Shown here: in pieces, positions 1-7,089 of the stretch | How the letters are laid out: each line of letters opens with the position of its first letter | Position numbering within the stretch: position 1 is the first letter of the stretch | Assembly: GCA_017354095.1 (NCBI GenBank) | Contig: JAFMRP010000018.1 | Span: 1 to 16,952 of the forward strand | DNA from: Ktedonobacteraceae bacterium | GTDB lineage: Bacteria > Chloroflexota > Ktedonobacteria > Ktedonobacterales > Ktedonobacteraceae | DNA: 16,952 bases | Direction of reading: 5' to 3' | Notes under the pieces: generated by a model | Databases searched by the model: none | What the model saw: the letters and a program-made list of their open reading frames with translations, nothing else | What the model was told of the DNA's origin: nothing | Position numbers and translations under genes: made by a program

Positions 1-537
1 GGGGATACGTGTCAGTTCCTCGACGCGGGCAATCTGACCCTGCTGCATCGCCTGCATCATGGGACTGATGGTGAGCGCGGCGGGTGAAGGGCCCTCGACC
101 AGCAGGCGGGCGTAGTTCCAGCCGTAGCGGATGGCGCTTTCGTCGGTGCCAGCGGTGCCCTGGATGAGCAGGGTGGAATCGCCAGCGATGGCGGCGGCCA
201 GGTGCTCGCTTACCCACGACTTTGCGGTGCCAGGAACGCCGTAGAGCAGCAGGGCGCGGTCGGTAGCCAGGGTCGCGACGGCGATCTCCATCAGGCGTGC
301 ATTGCCAATATATTTGGGGGAGACTTCAAAGCCATTTTTCAGTTTGCCGCCCATCAGGTAGGTGCGGACAGCCCAGGGCGAGAGTTTCCAGTTGGGGGGA
401 CGCTGGCGGGTATCCTGCTGTGCCAGTTCCGCCAGTTCTTCGGCATATTGTTGTTCGGCGTGCTGGCGCAGCACCGCCTCAGGAGTAGGTGTATTGCCAT
501 TTTGCTGATTATTATGGGTGGGATTGGATGTTGTCAT
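1..537 (-). CDS. MoxR-type AAA+ ATPase, N-terminal part (cut by window edge)
   Basis: The frame is open from an ATG at 537 to the window edge, giving 179 residues. The N-terminus is polar and Gln/Asn-rich (MTTSNPTHNNQQNG). A Walker A motif GVPGTAKS lies at residues 100-107, after a predicted strand ALLLYG. This fits an AAA+ ATPase of the MoxR/bacterial chaperone-like class, which would bind and hydrolyse ATP to remodel partner proteins; Walker B and the sensors lie outside the window. The start codon is 3 bases past the stop of the DUF5691 gene, so the two are almost certainly translated from one message. The family call comes from the Walker A context and the SWIM/DUF5691 neighbours, a recurring bacterial gene neighbourhood that I recall as often also carrying a VWA protein. 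The substrate is unknown. Confidence 0.85.
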   Translation of the reverse strand, partial: MTTSNPTHNNQQNGNTPTPEAVLRQHAEQQYAEELAELAQQDTRQRPPNWKLSPWAVRTYLMGGKLKNGFEVSPKYIGNARLMEIAVATLATDRALLLYGVPGTAKSWVSEHLAAAIAGDSTLLIQGTAGTDESAIRYGWNYARLLVEGPSPAALTISPMMQAMQQGQIARVEELTRIP

Positions 538-540
538 TTT

Positions 541-2106
541 TTACTGTATCTCCTCTAGCAAAGTTTTGCGTATTTGTAGTGTTTCAAGCAGTGAAGTAAC
601 GTTTTGTTTGTACTGGTCTCCCAGGCGCTCTGGAACTGTCCAGCCGGTGCTGGCGGTCTCCAGGCTGCTGGTGGGAGTAGCAGCTCCCGCCAGATCGAGA
701 AAGTGGCCCCATGTATACCAGCGATTATCGGAATCCTTGGTGGTCTGGACGAACTCCCGGCACAGTTTGAAAGTGGCGTCCGCGAACTGCGCGCTCCAGG
801 GTCGGGGCAGTGCATCCAGCGCCGCGATTGGCTGGTTGCTCCAGTTGGTTGATAGATTGGTGAGCATCTGCAGCACTTTTGTCTCCGCCTCGCTTTGGGG
901 CATGTGTTTGAGCAGCGTTAGGGACTTTGTGTCTGCTGATGAGTAGTAATAGTGCTTGCTTTCTTTGGCATACCACCAATCGAACAGGGGGGCCATCCAA
1001 TCGTGACGGTTAAAGAGCAGTGCCGCCTCGCTCCAGGCCGTGAGAATGGCCTCTGCATACGTACCATTTTTTTGCGCGTTGACGAGCTCGTCCGGCGTGA
1101 CCGAGAAATGTGCCTCCCAGTGAGCGGGATCGATGTAGTCGAGAATCTGTCTCAGCAGCGCGTTATGATATTGTTCTTTTTGGGGTTGGGCGATAGCATT
1201 GTCTCCGGGCTGAGCGGAGATGCCGTCGCGCTGCCACTCGACGGGGACTGTGGTGGGCAGCGAGACCTTTACCTGGCCCTTCTTCGCGAGCTTTTTCTCG
1301 TAGCGGAGCAGGGCATTTGCGCGTTCAAGCATACGTTGTGAGAGCCCCGAGCCGGGAATCTGTGCGAGCAGTGTGATGGCCTGGTGGCGTACGCTCTCGC
1401 TGCGGTCTGTCAGCAGCTGCTCCAGAAGAGGCTCGTCGTCGATGGAGAGCCCGCTTGCGAACGTTGCGAGCAGATCACGTCGGGCCTCGGCCTTCTCCTG
1501 CTTCAGAATCGTGTTGAGCCAGTCGCGTGCCCTGGCGGGATCGATGGCACGCAGGCGGCGCAGGATCTCGCAGCGCTGGCCCAGTGTGCCTTCCTGCCAG
1601 ATCTCCTCGGCATCGGCTGGTAGTTCCTCGCTCTGGTCAGTCAGAAAATGAGCGACCCAGGACCATTCCGGATTGTGGCGGCTCAGCCAGAAGCCGCGCT
1701 CGCCAAGGGCCGGGATCAATAATGCGCGCAGTACTTTATGCTGTCTGGCATTATCCAGTGCCAGGGGCAGCAGACTGTGGGGCAGGCGCAGCCTGGCCTG
1801 CTGCAGAAGCGTATATGCTTGCGCGAGCAGGTCACTGCTGGTGTTGAGCAGGCACTGTTCGATTTGACGCGCGGCTTCGGGTGAGCAGGTGGGTAGCTGC
1901 TCGGCGGCGGCGGGTTCCGTTGTGCTCTCGGCTGGCTGGGGAACAGAGCCAGCCATGCGATAGGCCGCCAGAGCGCCGGCAGTGAGCAGCAGCTGGCGTT
2001 CGATCTCGCCTGTGGGCGTCAGTGCGTCAACGGCTGTGCCCGTGCGTATATCCGGCTGGTTCTGCTGTCCCGTGCCGATAATGGCTGTTGTGACAAATGT
2101 ATTCAT
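541..2106 (-). CDS. DUF5691 family protein, helical-repeat scaffold
   Basis: The protein has about 521 residues and no signal peptide or membrane segment. Its middle is built of HEAT-like paired helices, for example EPLLEQLLTDRSESVRHQAI, and conserved Trp-rich patches follow. This matches DUF5691, a domain of unknown biochemical function found next to MoxR ATPase and SWIM-finger genes; I infer an adaptor or scaffold role for the ATPase. An upstream in-frame ATG at 2115 is possible, but AAGGGA at 2116-2121 directly abuts it and sits 9 bases before the ATG at 2106, so MNTFVTTAI is the likelier N-terminus. It is the middle gene of a three-gene minus-strand operon, 48 bases after the SWIM gene stop and 3 bases before the MoxR start. 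Confidence 0.8.
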   Translation of the reverse strand: MNTFVTTAIIGTGQQNQPDIRTGTAVDALTPTGEIERQLLLTAGALAAYRMAGSVPQPAESTTEPAAAEQLPTCSPEAARQIEQCLLNTSSDLLAQAYTLLQQARLRLPHSLLPLALDNARQHKVLRALLIPALGERGFWLSRHNPEWSWVAHFLTDQSEELPADAEEIWQEGTLGQRCEILRRLRAIDPARARDWLNTILKQEKAEARRDLLATFASGLSIDDEPLLEQLLTDRSESVRHQAITLLAQIPGSGLSQRMLERANALLRYEKKLAKKGQVKVSLPTTVPVEWQRDGISAQPGDNAIAQPQKEQYHNALLRQILDYIDPAHWEAHFSVTPDELVNAQKNGTYAEAILTAWSEAALLFNRHDWMAPLFDWWYAKESKHYYYSSADTKSLTLLKHMPQSEAETKVLQMLTNLSTNWSNQPIAALDALPRPWSAQFADATFKLCREFVQTTKDSDNRWYTWGHFLDLAGAATPTSSLETASTGWTVPERLGDQYKQNVTSLLETLQIRKTLLEEIQ

Positions 2107-2154
2107 TGGGAACATTCCCTTAATTTAAAATGATGTGCTTTTTATGGATAGAAT

Positions 2155-3477
2155 TTAGAGAAGATGGTATTGATTTTCGATGAAGACACCAAAGGGTCGC
2201 AGGGTCTCGCCGTTCCATTCGCCCGCGAAGTCGAGCGGCTGACCCCCAGAGAGCGCCAGCAGTTTCCAGTGTTCGTCACTGATGAGTGGCAGGCTGTGCC
2301 CAGTGCTATCATGGATATACCACTGGCCGGCTTTGTCCAACGATGGTACGACGTTCTGAACGGTGCAGAGGAAACGCTCGCGCCAGGGCTGGAGGGCCAG
2401 CGTTGAGGCTACCTGCTCCATAAAGGCTTCGAGCGTAGCAAGGGCCGGGAACGGACCGTTGAAGCTGGCGTGGGTTTGATGGGTAGTGGCGATAAGGGCG
2501 CGCTGAGGGGCGGCGCCTGGCCAGTAGCACAGCTCGGCCTGCCAGCGGGCTCCGAGCGGCAGCAATTGCGGTACCTGGCTGCCCTTCGGCGCGAATTGCT
2601 CGATCAGGGCCGGGCGCTGTGTGTTGGTCCCGAGCAGCCATGTGCGCTGATTGGTGCCGCGTGAGGCTTCCTCGTTGACCTGACCAAGGATCAGCCAGTC
2701 ATCGCTCACGCGCGTACCTCGTGCTATGACTTCTTCCTCGCGCAGAGGCCAGCCGACCATGAAGCGTACATCCTCTTGCAGAGCTGGATCAAGCTGGTCG
2801 ATTCGGCGGTAGGCGTGGGTGAGCAAAGCGAGCTGGCCCAGGTGATCTAAGAGTTTCGCGGGCCAATCGGCTGAGGAGTTGGGAATTTCCGCCATGCGGC
2901 GCAGGCGCACAGCCAGGCCAGAAGCCTGCGCATCGACCATGCTGGCGGCCTGGTCTTCCCAGAATTTCGCCGGTTGTGTCTCCAGGCTGCTCAGGCCGTT
3001 ACGCACCAGGTCATTGAGCCAGAGGTCGAGCCGGTCGATGCCCTGCAGCACCAGGGCCTGGCGCTTCTGGGCTGTTTTCTGCTGTGCCGCCGATGGCTTC
3101 GCGTTGGGATCGGCGGCCTGTACTTTGCGGGTCTCTTTGCGCTGGCTGGCGGCGGCTTTGCGCTGCAGCCAGGTCGCCACCCATTCAGGCGGTTCGGTGG
3201 TAGGTACGGTGTTCGGGCTGGCAACTGTCAGCAGGAGCAGGCCGAGGCCATGTTTGCAGGGTTGTTTGCGGCTGGGGCAGCTGCATTGGACGGAAAGGGC
3301 TGCCAGGTCGACTTTCACCTGGTAGAGTGCGCTGCCCTGGCATTCTCCCCAGAGGGCGGCCTCATTCTGTCCCAGGTTTTTCCAGTGTTTGGCGTTGGCC
3401 AGCTTCTTGCCTGCTGAGGCTGAACTGCTGTCGGGCGCCATCTGTGTGACCTGTTCAGTGGTAAGATGTACACTCAC
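2155..3477 (-). CDS. SWIM zinc-finger protein
   Basis: The protein has about 440 residues from a GTG start. It carries a SWIM-type zinc site near the N-terminus, CSCPSRKQPCKHG (Cys65, Cys67, Cys74, His76 counting from the GTG), the C-x-C-x(n)-C-x-H pattern that binds one zinc and is thought to contact nucleic acid or protein. A charged Lys/Gln-rich linker and a Trp-rich C-terminal domain follow. The GTG at 3477 is preferred over an upstream ATG at 3540: AGGGGG lies 9 bases before it, and the resulting VHLTTEQV...APDSSSASAGKKLA opening is what I recall for the family. It is the first gene of the operon with DUF5691 and the MoxR ATPase, so it may act as the substrate- or nucleic-acid-recognising part of that module. 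That role is inference. Confidence 0.85.
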   Translation of the reverse strand: MSVHLTTEQVTQMAPDSSSASAGKKLANAKHWKNLGQNEAALWGECQGSALYQVKVDLAALSVQCSCPSRKQPCKHGLGLLLLTVASPNTVPTTEPPEWVATWLQRKAAASQRKETRKVQAADPNAKPSAAQQKTAQKRQALVLQGIDRLDLWLNDLVRNGLSSLETQPAKFWEDQAASMVDAQASGLAVRLRRMAEIPNSSADWPAKLLDHLGQLALLTHAYRRIDQLDPALQEDVRFMVGWPLREEEVIARGTRVSDDWLILGQVNEEASRGTNQRTWLLGTNTQRPALIEQFAPKGSQVPQLLPLGARWQAELCYWPGAAPQRALIATTHQTHASFNGPFPALATLEAFMEQVASTLALQPWRERFLCTVQNVVPSLDKAGQWYIHDSTGHSLPLISDEHWKLLALSGGQPLDFAGEWNGETLRPFGVFIENQYHLL

Positions 3478-3642
3478 TACTGCAATCCCCCTAATAGATT
3501 TGTGTTGGTCTACATAGTTATTCTCTTCCAGTGTAGCCAATGTGGTAGGTGAGAGCTATGAATTTCCCGCGTGCTAAGACCAATGTACTGTACTTCATAT
3601 AGTCTTGAGGACGATGAGGGACGGAACTGAAACTTTTTGTGC

Positions 3643-3663
3643 CGATGAGAACGTGTCTCATCG
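3643..3663. promoter_or_regulatory. Perfect inverted repeat upstream of the small heat-shock gene
   Basis: CGATGAGA and TCTCATCG form a perfect 8-bp inverted repeat around a 5-base spacer (acgtg). It lies about 50 bases before the Hsp20 start, in the divergent region between the SWIM operon and hsp20. A further CGATGAG half-site occurs at 3612-3618. It could be an operator or an mRNA hairpin in the hsp20 leader. It does not match the CIRCE or HAIR consensus as I remember them. No convincing -35/-10 pair could be placed around it. Confidence 0.5.
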
Positions 3664-3711
3664 TAGTGAGATAGATATTTGTTGGATAGTTATGAGAAAA
3701 GGGAAAAGCCT

Positions 3712-4107
3712 GTGGAGAAAGTGAAATTGCAGCATGTGCTGGTCAAGATGTATCGCTCGGCTGATCGTCTGATGGTCGCTGTGCCGCTGCCGGGCCTGGA
3801 ACCGGAAGATATCCTGGTAGAAGTCTCGCGAGATGACCGCCTGCTCATACAGGGCAGCAGGCGAGGCATGTTAAAGGACATCAAGGAGTTGTTGATTGAC
3901 GAATGGAGCGTGGGTCAGTATCGCCGTGAGTTGGATCTGCCCAATCCGGTTGATGGGAAGAAGGCGAATGTGACCTATCGCAATGGTGTGCTGGTAGTTG
4001 CTCTGCCGATCAGCCAGAAGACGGTGGCGGCCACATTGATGCTCGACCGGGTGGGTACGGCCTATGGCGAATACGCGGGCCAGGCCGGCCATGTAACGAC
4101 CTTGTGA
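3712..4107 (+). CDS. Small heat-shock protein, Hsp20/alpha-crystallin family
   Basis: The protein has about 131 residues with an alpha-crystallin domain: a beta-strand opening ADRLMVAVPLPGLEPEDI, a central DRLLIQGSR strand and the diagnostic YRNGVLVVALP (the A-x-x-x-n-G-v-L signature). Proteins of this family are ATP-independent holdases that bind unfolding proteins in the cytoplasm. The open frame reaches back to a TTG at 3679, but the GTG at 3712 has AAGGGAA at 3699-3705, 6 bases upstream, and removes a charged tail outside the domain. The N-terminal arm and C-terminal extension are both short. The gene ends at a clear rho-independent terminator and is transcribed alone, divergent from the SWIM operon. 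Confidence 0.9.
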   Translation: MEKVKLQHVLVKMYRSADRLMVAVPLPGLEPEDILVEVSRDDRLLIQGSRRGMLKDIKELLIDEWSVGQYRRELDLPNPVDGKKANVTYRNGVLVVALPISQKTVAATLMLDRVGTAYGEYAGQAGHVTTL

Positions 4108-4113
4108 GCAGGA

Positions 4114-4144
4114 GGGCCAGTTTTTCTCACTGGCCCCTTGTTTC
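4114..4144 (+). terminator. Rho-independent terminator after hsp20
   Basis: GGGCCAG at 4114-4120 and CTGGCCC at 4130-4136 make a perfect 7-bp GC-rich stem with a 9-base T-rich loop. CTTGTTTCT follows. It starts 7 bases after the Hsp20 stop codon. Confidence 0.8.
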
Positions 4145-4166
4145 TGCGTTCAATCTATGGTATAAT
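4138..4166 (+). promoter_or_regulatory. Sigma-70-like promoter of the fluoride unit
   Basis: A perfect -10 box TATAAT lies at 4161-4166, with TTGTTT at 4138-4143 as a weaker -35 and exactly 17 bases between. Transcription would start near 4173, a few bases before the riboswitch aptamer. The -35 overlaps the tail of the hsp20 terminator. Confidence 0.7.
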
Positions 4167-4186
4167 AGAAAGAAATACAAACAAAC

Positions 4187-4242
4187 GGTGATGGAGCTCG
4201 CCGTGCCACACGGGCAAAACCGCGTAGACGCTAATGGCTCCT
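4187..4242 (+). promoter_or_regulatory. Fluoride riboswitch (crcB motif) aptamer
   Basis: The aptamer matches the crcB motif consensus: GGTGATGGAGCTCGCC, then AAAACCGC, a short hairpin, and TAATGGCTCCT. P1 is formed by GGAGC (4193-4197) with GCTCC (4237-4241). GGTG (4187-4190) can pair with CGCC (4199-4202), with one G-U pair, as the conserved pseudoknot. A lineage-variable hairpin CCGTG/CACGG lies in between, and a small GCG/CGC hairpin sits at 4222-4231. The class binds fluoride through magnesium ions and turns on fluoride exporters. It stands directly in front of two CrcB genes, which independently supports the call. Confidence 0.95.
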
Positions 4243-4276
4243 GATGACGCTTTGATGCTGATTCAGGTGCTTTTTT
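4237..4276 (+). terminator. Switchable terminator of the fluoride riboswitch
   Basis: GCTCCTGA (4237-4244) can pair with TCAGGTGC (4263-4270), eight positions with one T-T mismatch. Six T residues follow at 4271-4276. The 5' arm reuses the GCTCC strand that closes P1 of the aptamer, so the two folds exclude each other. Fluoride binding would stabilise P1 and block the terminator, making an ON switch. The folding logic is inferred from base pairing only. Confidence 0.75.
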
Positions 4277-4369
4277 GTGTCTATTTTTTATGCTTTTGGA
4301 CTTTATCTACTATTCGAAGGAGAATACCAGATTGGTGCGCAAACAATGGAGGAAGGCGAGGGCGCGCGT

Positions 4370-4756
4370 ATGACGGTGCAGGCGCTGGCCCTGACGGGGG
4401 GAGTTGGTGTGGCTGGTGCCCTGGGTGCCCTGGCTCGCTACTTGTTGGGACGTTGGGTCGCGCGACGCGTGCGCTCCGTTTTCCCGTATGGAACGTTCAT
4501 TATTAATCTTACTGGTGCTTTTCTGATTGGTATATTGTTTGCCCTGGCTGACCAGAAGGTGATCATTCAGCCGTTACAGATATTGCTGGCGACCGGCTTT
4601 CTCGGTGGTTATACGACGTTTAGCACGATGTCATGGGAGGGAGTGCAGTTGATGCGTAGCGGCGGATCGCGTCCCGGGCTGCTGTACATTACCGGAAGCC
4701 TTATGCTGGGGCTGGTGGCCGCGGCGGCTGGCCTGGCGCTGGGAAGGTGGTTGTAG
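4370..4756 (+). CDS. crcB: Fluoride channel CrcB/Fluc, first copy
   Basis: This is a membrane protein of about 128 residues with four hydrophobic segments. It has the family marks GALARYLLGRW near the N-terminus, FPYGTFIINLTGAFLIG, and the pore-lining GFLGGYTTFST signature. Fluc channels export fluoride passively across the inner membrane as dual-topology dimers. The ATG at 4370 is preferred because it puts the conserved first helix at the N-terminus and has GAGG about 8 bases upstream. ATG 4346 and GTG 4277 are possible but add residues with no family match. It sits behind the fluoride riboswitch and is followed 17 bases later by the second crcB, so the two are probably cotranscribed. Confidence 0.93.
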   Translation: MTVQALALTGGVGVAGALGALARYLLGRWVARRVRSVFPYGTFIINLTGAFLIGILFALADQKVIIQPLQILLATGFLGGYTTFSTMSWEGVQLMRSGGSRPGLLYITGSLMLGLVAAAAGLALGRWL

Positions 4757-4773
4757 GAGTGAAGCCTGTATCG

Positions 4774-5256
4774 ATGCTCAGGAGTGGTATCGCGGTGCTC
4801 TGTGGTGGTTTTTGTGGCAGCATCACGCGTTATCTGCTGGGCCTGCTGATCCAGAGTTACCTGGGGAAAGGCTGGCCATACGACATTCTTCTCGTCAATA
4901 TTACTGGTGCTTGCGCGCTCGCGCTGATTACTGTGCTTGCCGAGGCACGCTTCCTGGTTGGCCCGACCCTCCGTCTTTTTATCAATGTTGGCTTTCTGGG
5001 GGCTTATACGACCTTCAGCAGCCTGGCTCTCGGCGACTATCAACTCTTCGCGAGTGGACAGGTGCTCCCCGCGCTGCTTTACTTCTTTGCCAGCCTCTGG
5101 GGTGGGGTGCTGGCGGTCATGCTGGGCGACTGGCTGGGACAACGGCTGGTGCGCAAAACGCGACGCGCTGCTGTGCCGCTGCCTGCAGCCGCGAAGCCCG
5201 TTCCCGTTGGAATGGATAATCCAGCGAGCGAAGTTGATGATGTTTTCTCGAAATAG
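4774..5256 (+). CDS. crcB: Fluoride channel CrcB/Fluc, second copy
   Basis: The protein has about 160 residues with four membrane segments and the family marks GGFCGSITRYLLG, PYDILLVNITGA and VGFLGAYTTFSS. It is clearly diverged from the preceding copy: ALGDYQL replaces MSWEGVQL after the signature, and there is an extra polar tail of about 30 residues. Tandem crcB genes in Gram-positive-type bacteria are often read as subunits of a heterodimer with fixed opposite orientations. Whether these two pair with each other cannot be told from sequence. The ATG at 4774 follows the first stop by 17 bases; AGGAG lies rather far upstream (about 14 bases), so translation may be coupled to the first gene. 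The frame opens slightly earlier, overlapping crcB1. Confidence 0.9.
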   Translation: MLRSGIAVLCGGFCGSITRYLLGLLIQSYLGKGWPYDILLVNITGACALALITVLAEARFLVGPTLRLFINVGFLGAYTTFSSLALGDYQLFASGQVLPALLYFFASLWGGVLAVMLGDWLGQRLVRKTRRAAVPLPAAAKPVPVGMDNPASEVDDVFSK

Positions 5257-5398
5257 GATGAGGGATAAGGGTGCAAATCGTCCATTTTTAGCGTACAATC
5301 AAGCTGAGGATTGTATTGCTTGTTGAATATGCAGCAGCGAGGCTGCGCGTTTCGCCGGGGAAGGCGATAGACCTGGCAGTAGCAAAGGAGACGATTGG

Positions 5399-6937
5399 AT
5401 GCAAGCTCTACTAGGTATTGACCTTGGCACGACAGGTGTAAAGGCGGCCCTGTTCGCGGCGGAAGATGGACGTGTGCTGGCCGATGCTTTTGTTGACTAT
5501 CCTTTATTTCATCCACATCCGGGCTGGGCGGAACAGAATCCTGCTGACTGGTGGCGGGCCACACTGAGCGCTATACGGGCCTGCCTGGCCGCCGGAAGCC
5601 AGCAGGGAGTGAGCCCTGCCGATGTGCTCGGACTGGGGCTTTCTGGCCAGATGCATGGCGTGGTGCTGCTTGATGAGCGGCAGGAGGTGCTGCGTCCCTG
5701 TATTATCTGGGCTGACCAGCGCAGTGATGAGCAATGTCGCTGGATAACCGAGCGTGTGGGGGCACGGCAATTGATCGAATATGTGAGCAATCCCGCCCTG
5801 ACCGGCTTCTCGGCGCCAAAGCTGCTCTGGATACGCGATAATGAGCCGGAGATCTTCGCCCGTGCGCGCACAATGTTGCTGCCCAAAGACTATATCCGTT
5901 TCTTACTGACCGGCGTTATGGCAATGGAAATTTCCGATGCTGCGGGCACCTGCCTGCTGGATGTGAAGCATGGTAGCTGGTCTCAGGAGGTGTTACAGGC
6001 CATCGACCTGCACCCGGCATTACTGCCGCCAGTGGTGCCAGCCGATGCCCCTTCTGGCACGATTACGCCGCAGGTCGCAGCCTTGACGGGCTTGCGGGAG
6101 GGAACGCCGGTCGCCGGAGGGGGAGCCGACAACGCCTGTGGCGCGGTGGGCAATGGTGTGGTGACTGAGGGCCTGGCACTGGTCTCCGTTGGCACCAGCG
6201 GCATCGTGCTGGCTTATGCAGGTACGCCCCAGGTCGATACGTCGGGTCCGGTTCCGCGTGTACACACCTTCAATCACGCCGTGCCGGGTGCCTGGTATCT
6301 GATGGGAGTGACGCAGGGGGCTGGACTATCGCTGCGCTGGCTGCGTGATAATATCGGGCTGCCCGAGCGAGCATTGGAACGCTGGACTGGCGTTGATGCA
6401 TATGAAACGCTGGAGCAGGAAGCCGCCAGCGTGTCGGCTGGTAGCGATGGCCTGATCTTTCTGCCGTATTTGCAGGGCGAGCGCACACCCCACCTGGACG
6501 CCTACGCGCGCGGTGGCTGGATCGGCCTGACGGCCAGCCACGATCGTCGCCATCTGGTGCGCTCAGTCATGGAGGGCGTCGCATTCAGCCTGAAGGATTG
6601 CTTCGCCATCATTCGTGAACAGGGCCTGAGACTGGAGCAGATGCGTGCTACTGGTGGAGGGGCGAAGAGTCCGCTGTGGCGCCAGATCATCGCGGACGTG
6701 CTCGGTGTTGAGCTGGTAGTGACCAACGCGAGCGAAGGTCCCGCCTTTGGCGCCGCGCTGCTGGCTGGTGTAGCTGGTGGAGTTTATCGCACGGTCCAGG
6801 CAGCCTGTGATCAGACCGTGCGTGTCGTTGAGCGCACCTTGCCACAGCCCGAGACAGCCAGTGCCTATGCCGGAGCATATGAAACCTATCGCGCGCTCTA
6901 CCCGGCCCTCAAACCGATTATCAGCCGCCCCCTATAG
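5399..6937 (+). CDS. xylB: Xylulokinase (FGGY family)
   Basis: The protein has 512 residues, full length for the family. It phosphorylates D-xylulose with ATP to xylulose-5-phosphate, feeding the pentose phosphate pathway in the cytoplasm. Visible motifs are the N-terminal nucleotide-binding LLGIDLGTTGVKAALF (Asp8), the substrate-loop SGQMHG at 82-87 that marks xylulokinases within FGGY kinases, the catalytic GGGADNACGAVG with Asp244, and the C-terminal ATP-site ATGGGAKSPLWRQIIAD. AAAGGAG lies 8 bases before the ATG. No xylose isomerase or transporter gene is nearby, so it looks like a stand-alone gene. The 142-base leader (5257-5398) contains two small hairpins (GCAGC/GCTGC and CGCC/GGCG) but no promoter I can place with confidence. 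Confidence 0.95.
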   Translation: MQALLGIDLGTTGVKAALFAAEDGRVLADAFVDYPLFHPHPGWAEQNPADWWRATLSAIRACLAAGSQQGVSPADVLGLGLSGQMHGVVLLDERQEVLRPCIIWADQRSDEQCRWITERVGARQLIEYVSNPALTGFSAPKLLWIRDNEPEIFARARTMLLPKDYIRFLLTGVMAMEISDAAGTCLLDVKHGSWSQEVLQAIDLHPALLPPVVPADAPSGTITPQVAALTGLREGTPVAGGGADNACGAVGNGVVTEGLALVSVGTSGIVLAYAGTPQVDTSGPVPRVHTFNHAVPGAWYLMGVTQGAGLSLRWLRDNIGLPERALERWTGVDAYETLEQEAASVSAGSDGLIFLPYLQGERTPHLDAYARGGWIGLTASHDRRHLVRSVMEGVAFSLKDCFAIIREQGLRLEQMRATGGGAKSPLWRQIIADVLGVELVVTNASEGPAFGAALLAGVAGGVYRTVQAACDQTVRVVERTLPQPETASAYAGAYETYRALYPALKPIISRPL

Positions 6938-6961
6938 GACGTGCGTGTGGCTTCGGGGAGG

Positions 6962-6996
6962 TGCAGGAGGGCGCCAGCCCTCCTGCATCCTTTTCT
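6962..6996 (+). terminator. Strong rho-independent terminator after xylB
   Basis: TGCAGGAGGGC (6962-6972) and GCCCTCCTGCA (6977-6987) form a perfect 11-bp stem with the 4-base loop gcca. TCCTTTTCT follows. It ends the xylulokinase transcript about 25 bases after its stop codon. Confidence 0.9.
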
Positions 6997-7089
6997 CTGC
7001 CCGCTCTGTACAGAATGGTTATAGATGTGGTATATATCCCTATAAGGGGATTTTAAGTACATGTGCAAGGAAAGCGGCAGGAGAGAAAA

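Noticed and set aside
952..1341. Plus-strand open frames inside the DUF5691 and SWIM genes
   Set aside because: They are shadows produced by GC-rich codon use of the minus-strand genes and have no ribosome sites or domain resemblance.
5334..5349. AGCGAGGCTGCGCG shared between the xylB leader and 15626-15641 as a dispersed repeat
   Set aside because: A 14-base match between GC-rich segments is expected about once by chance in a window this size, and the flanks do not match.
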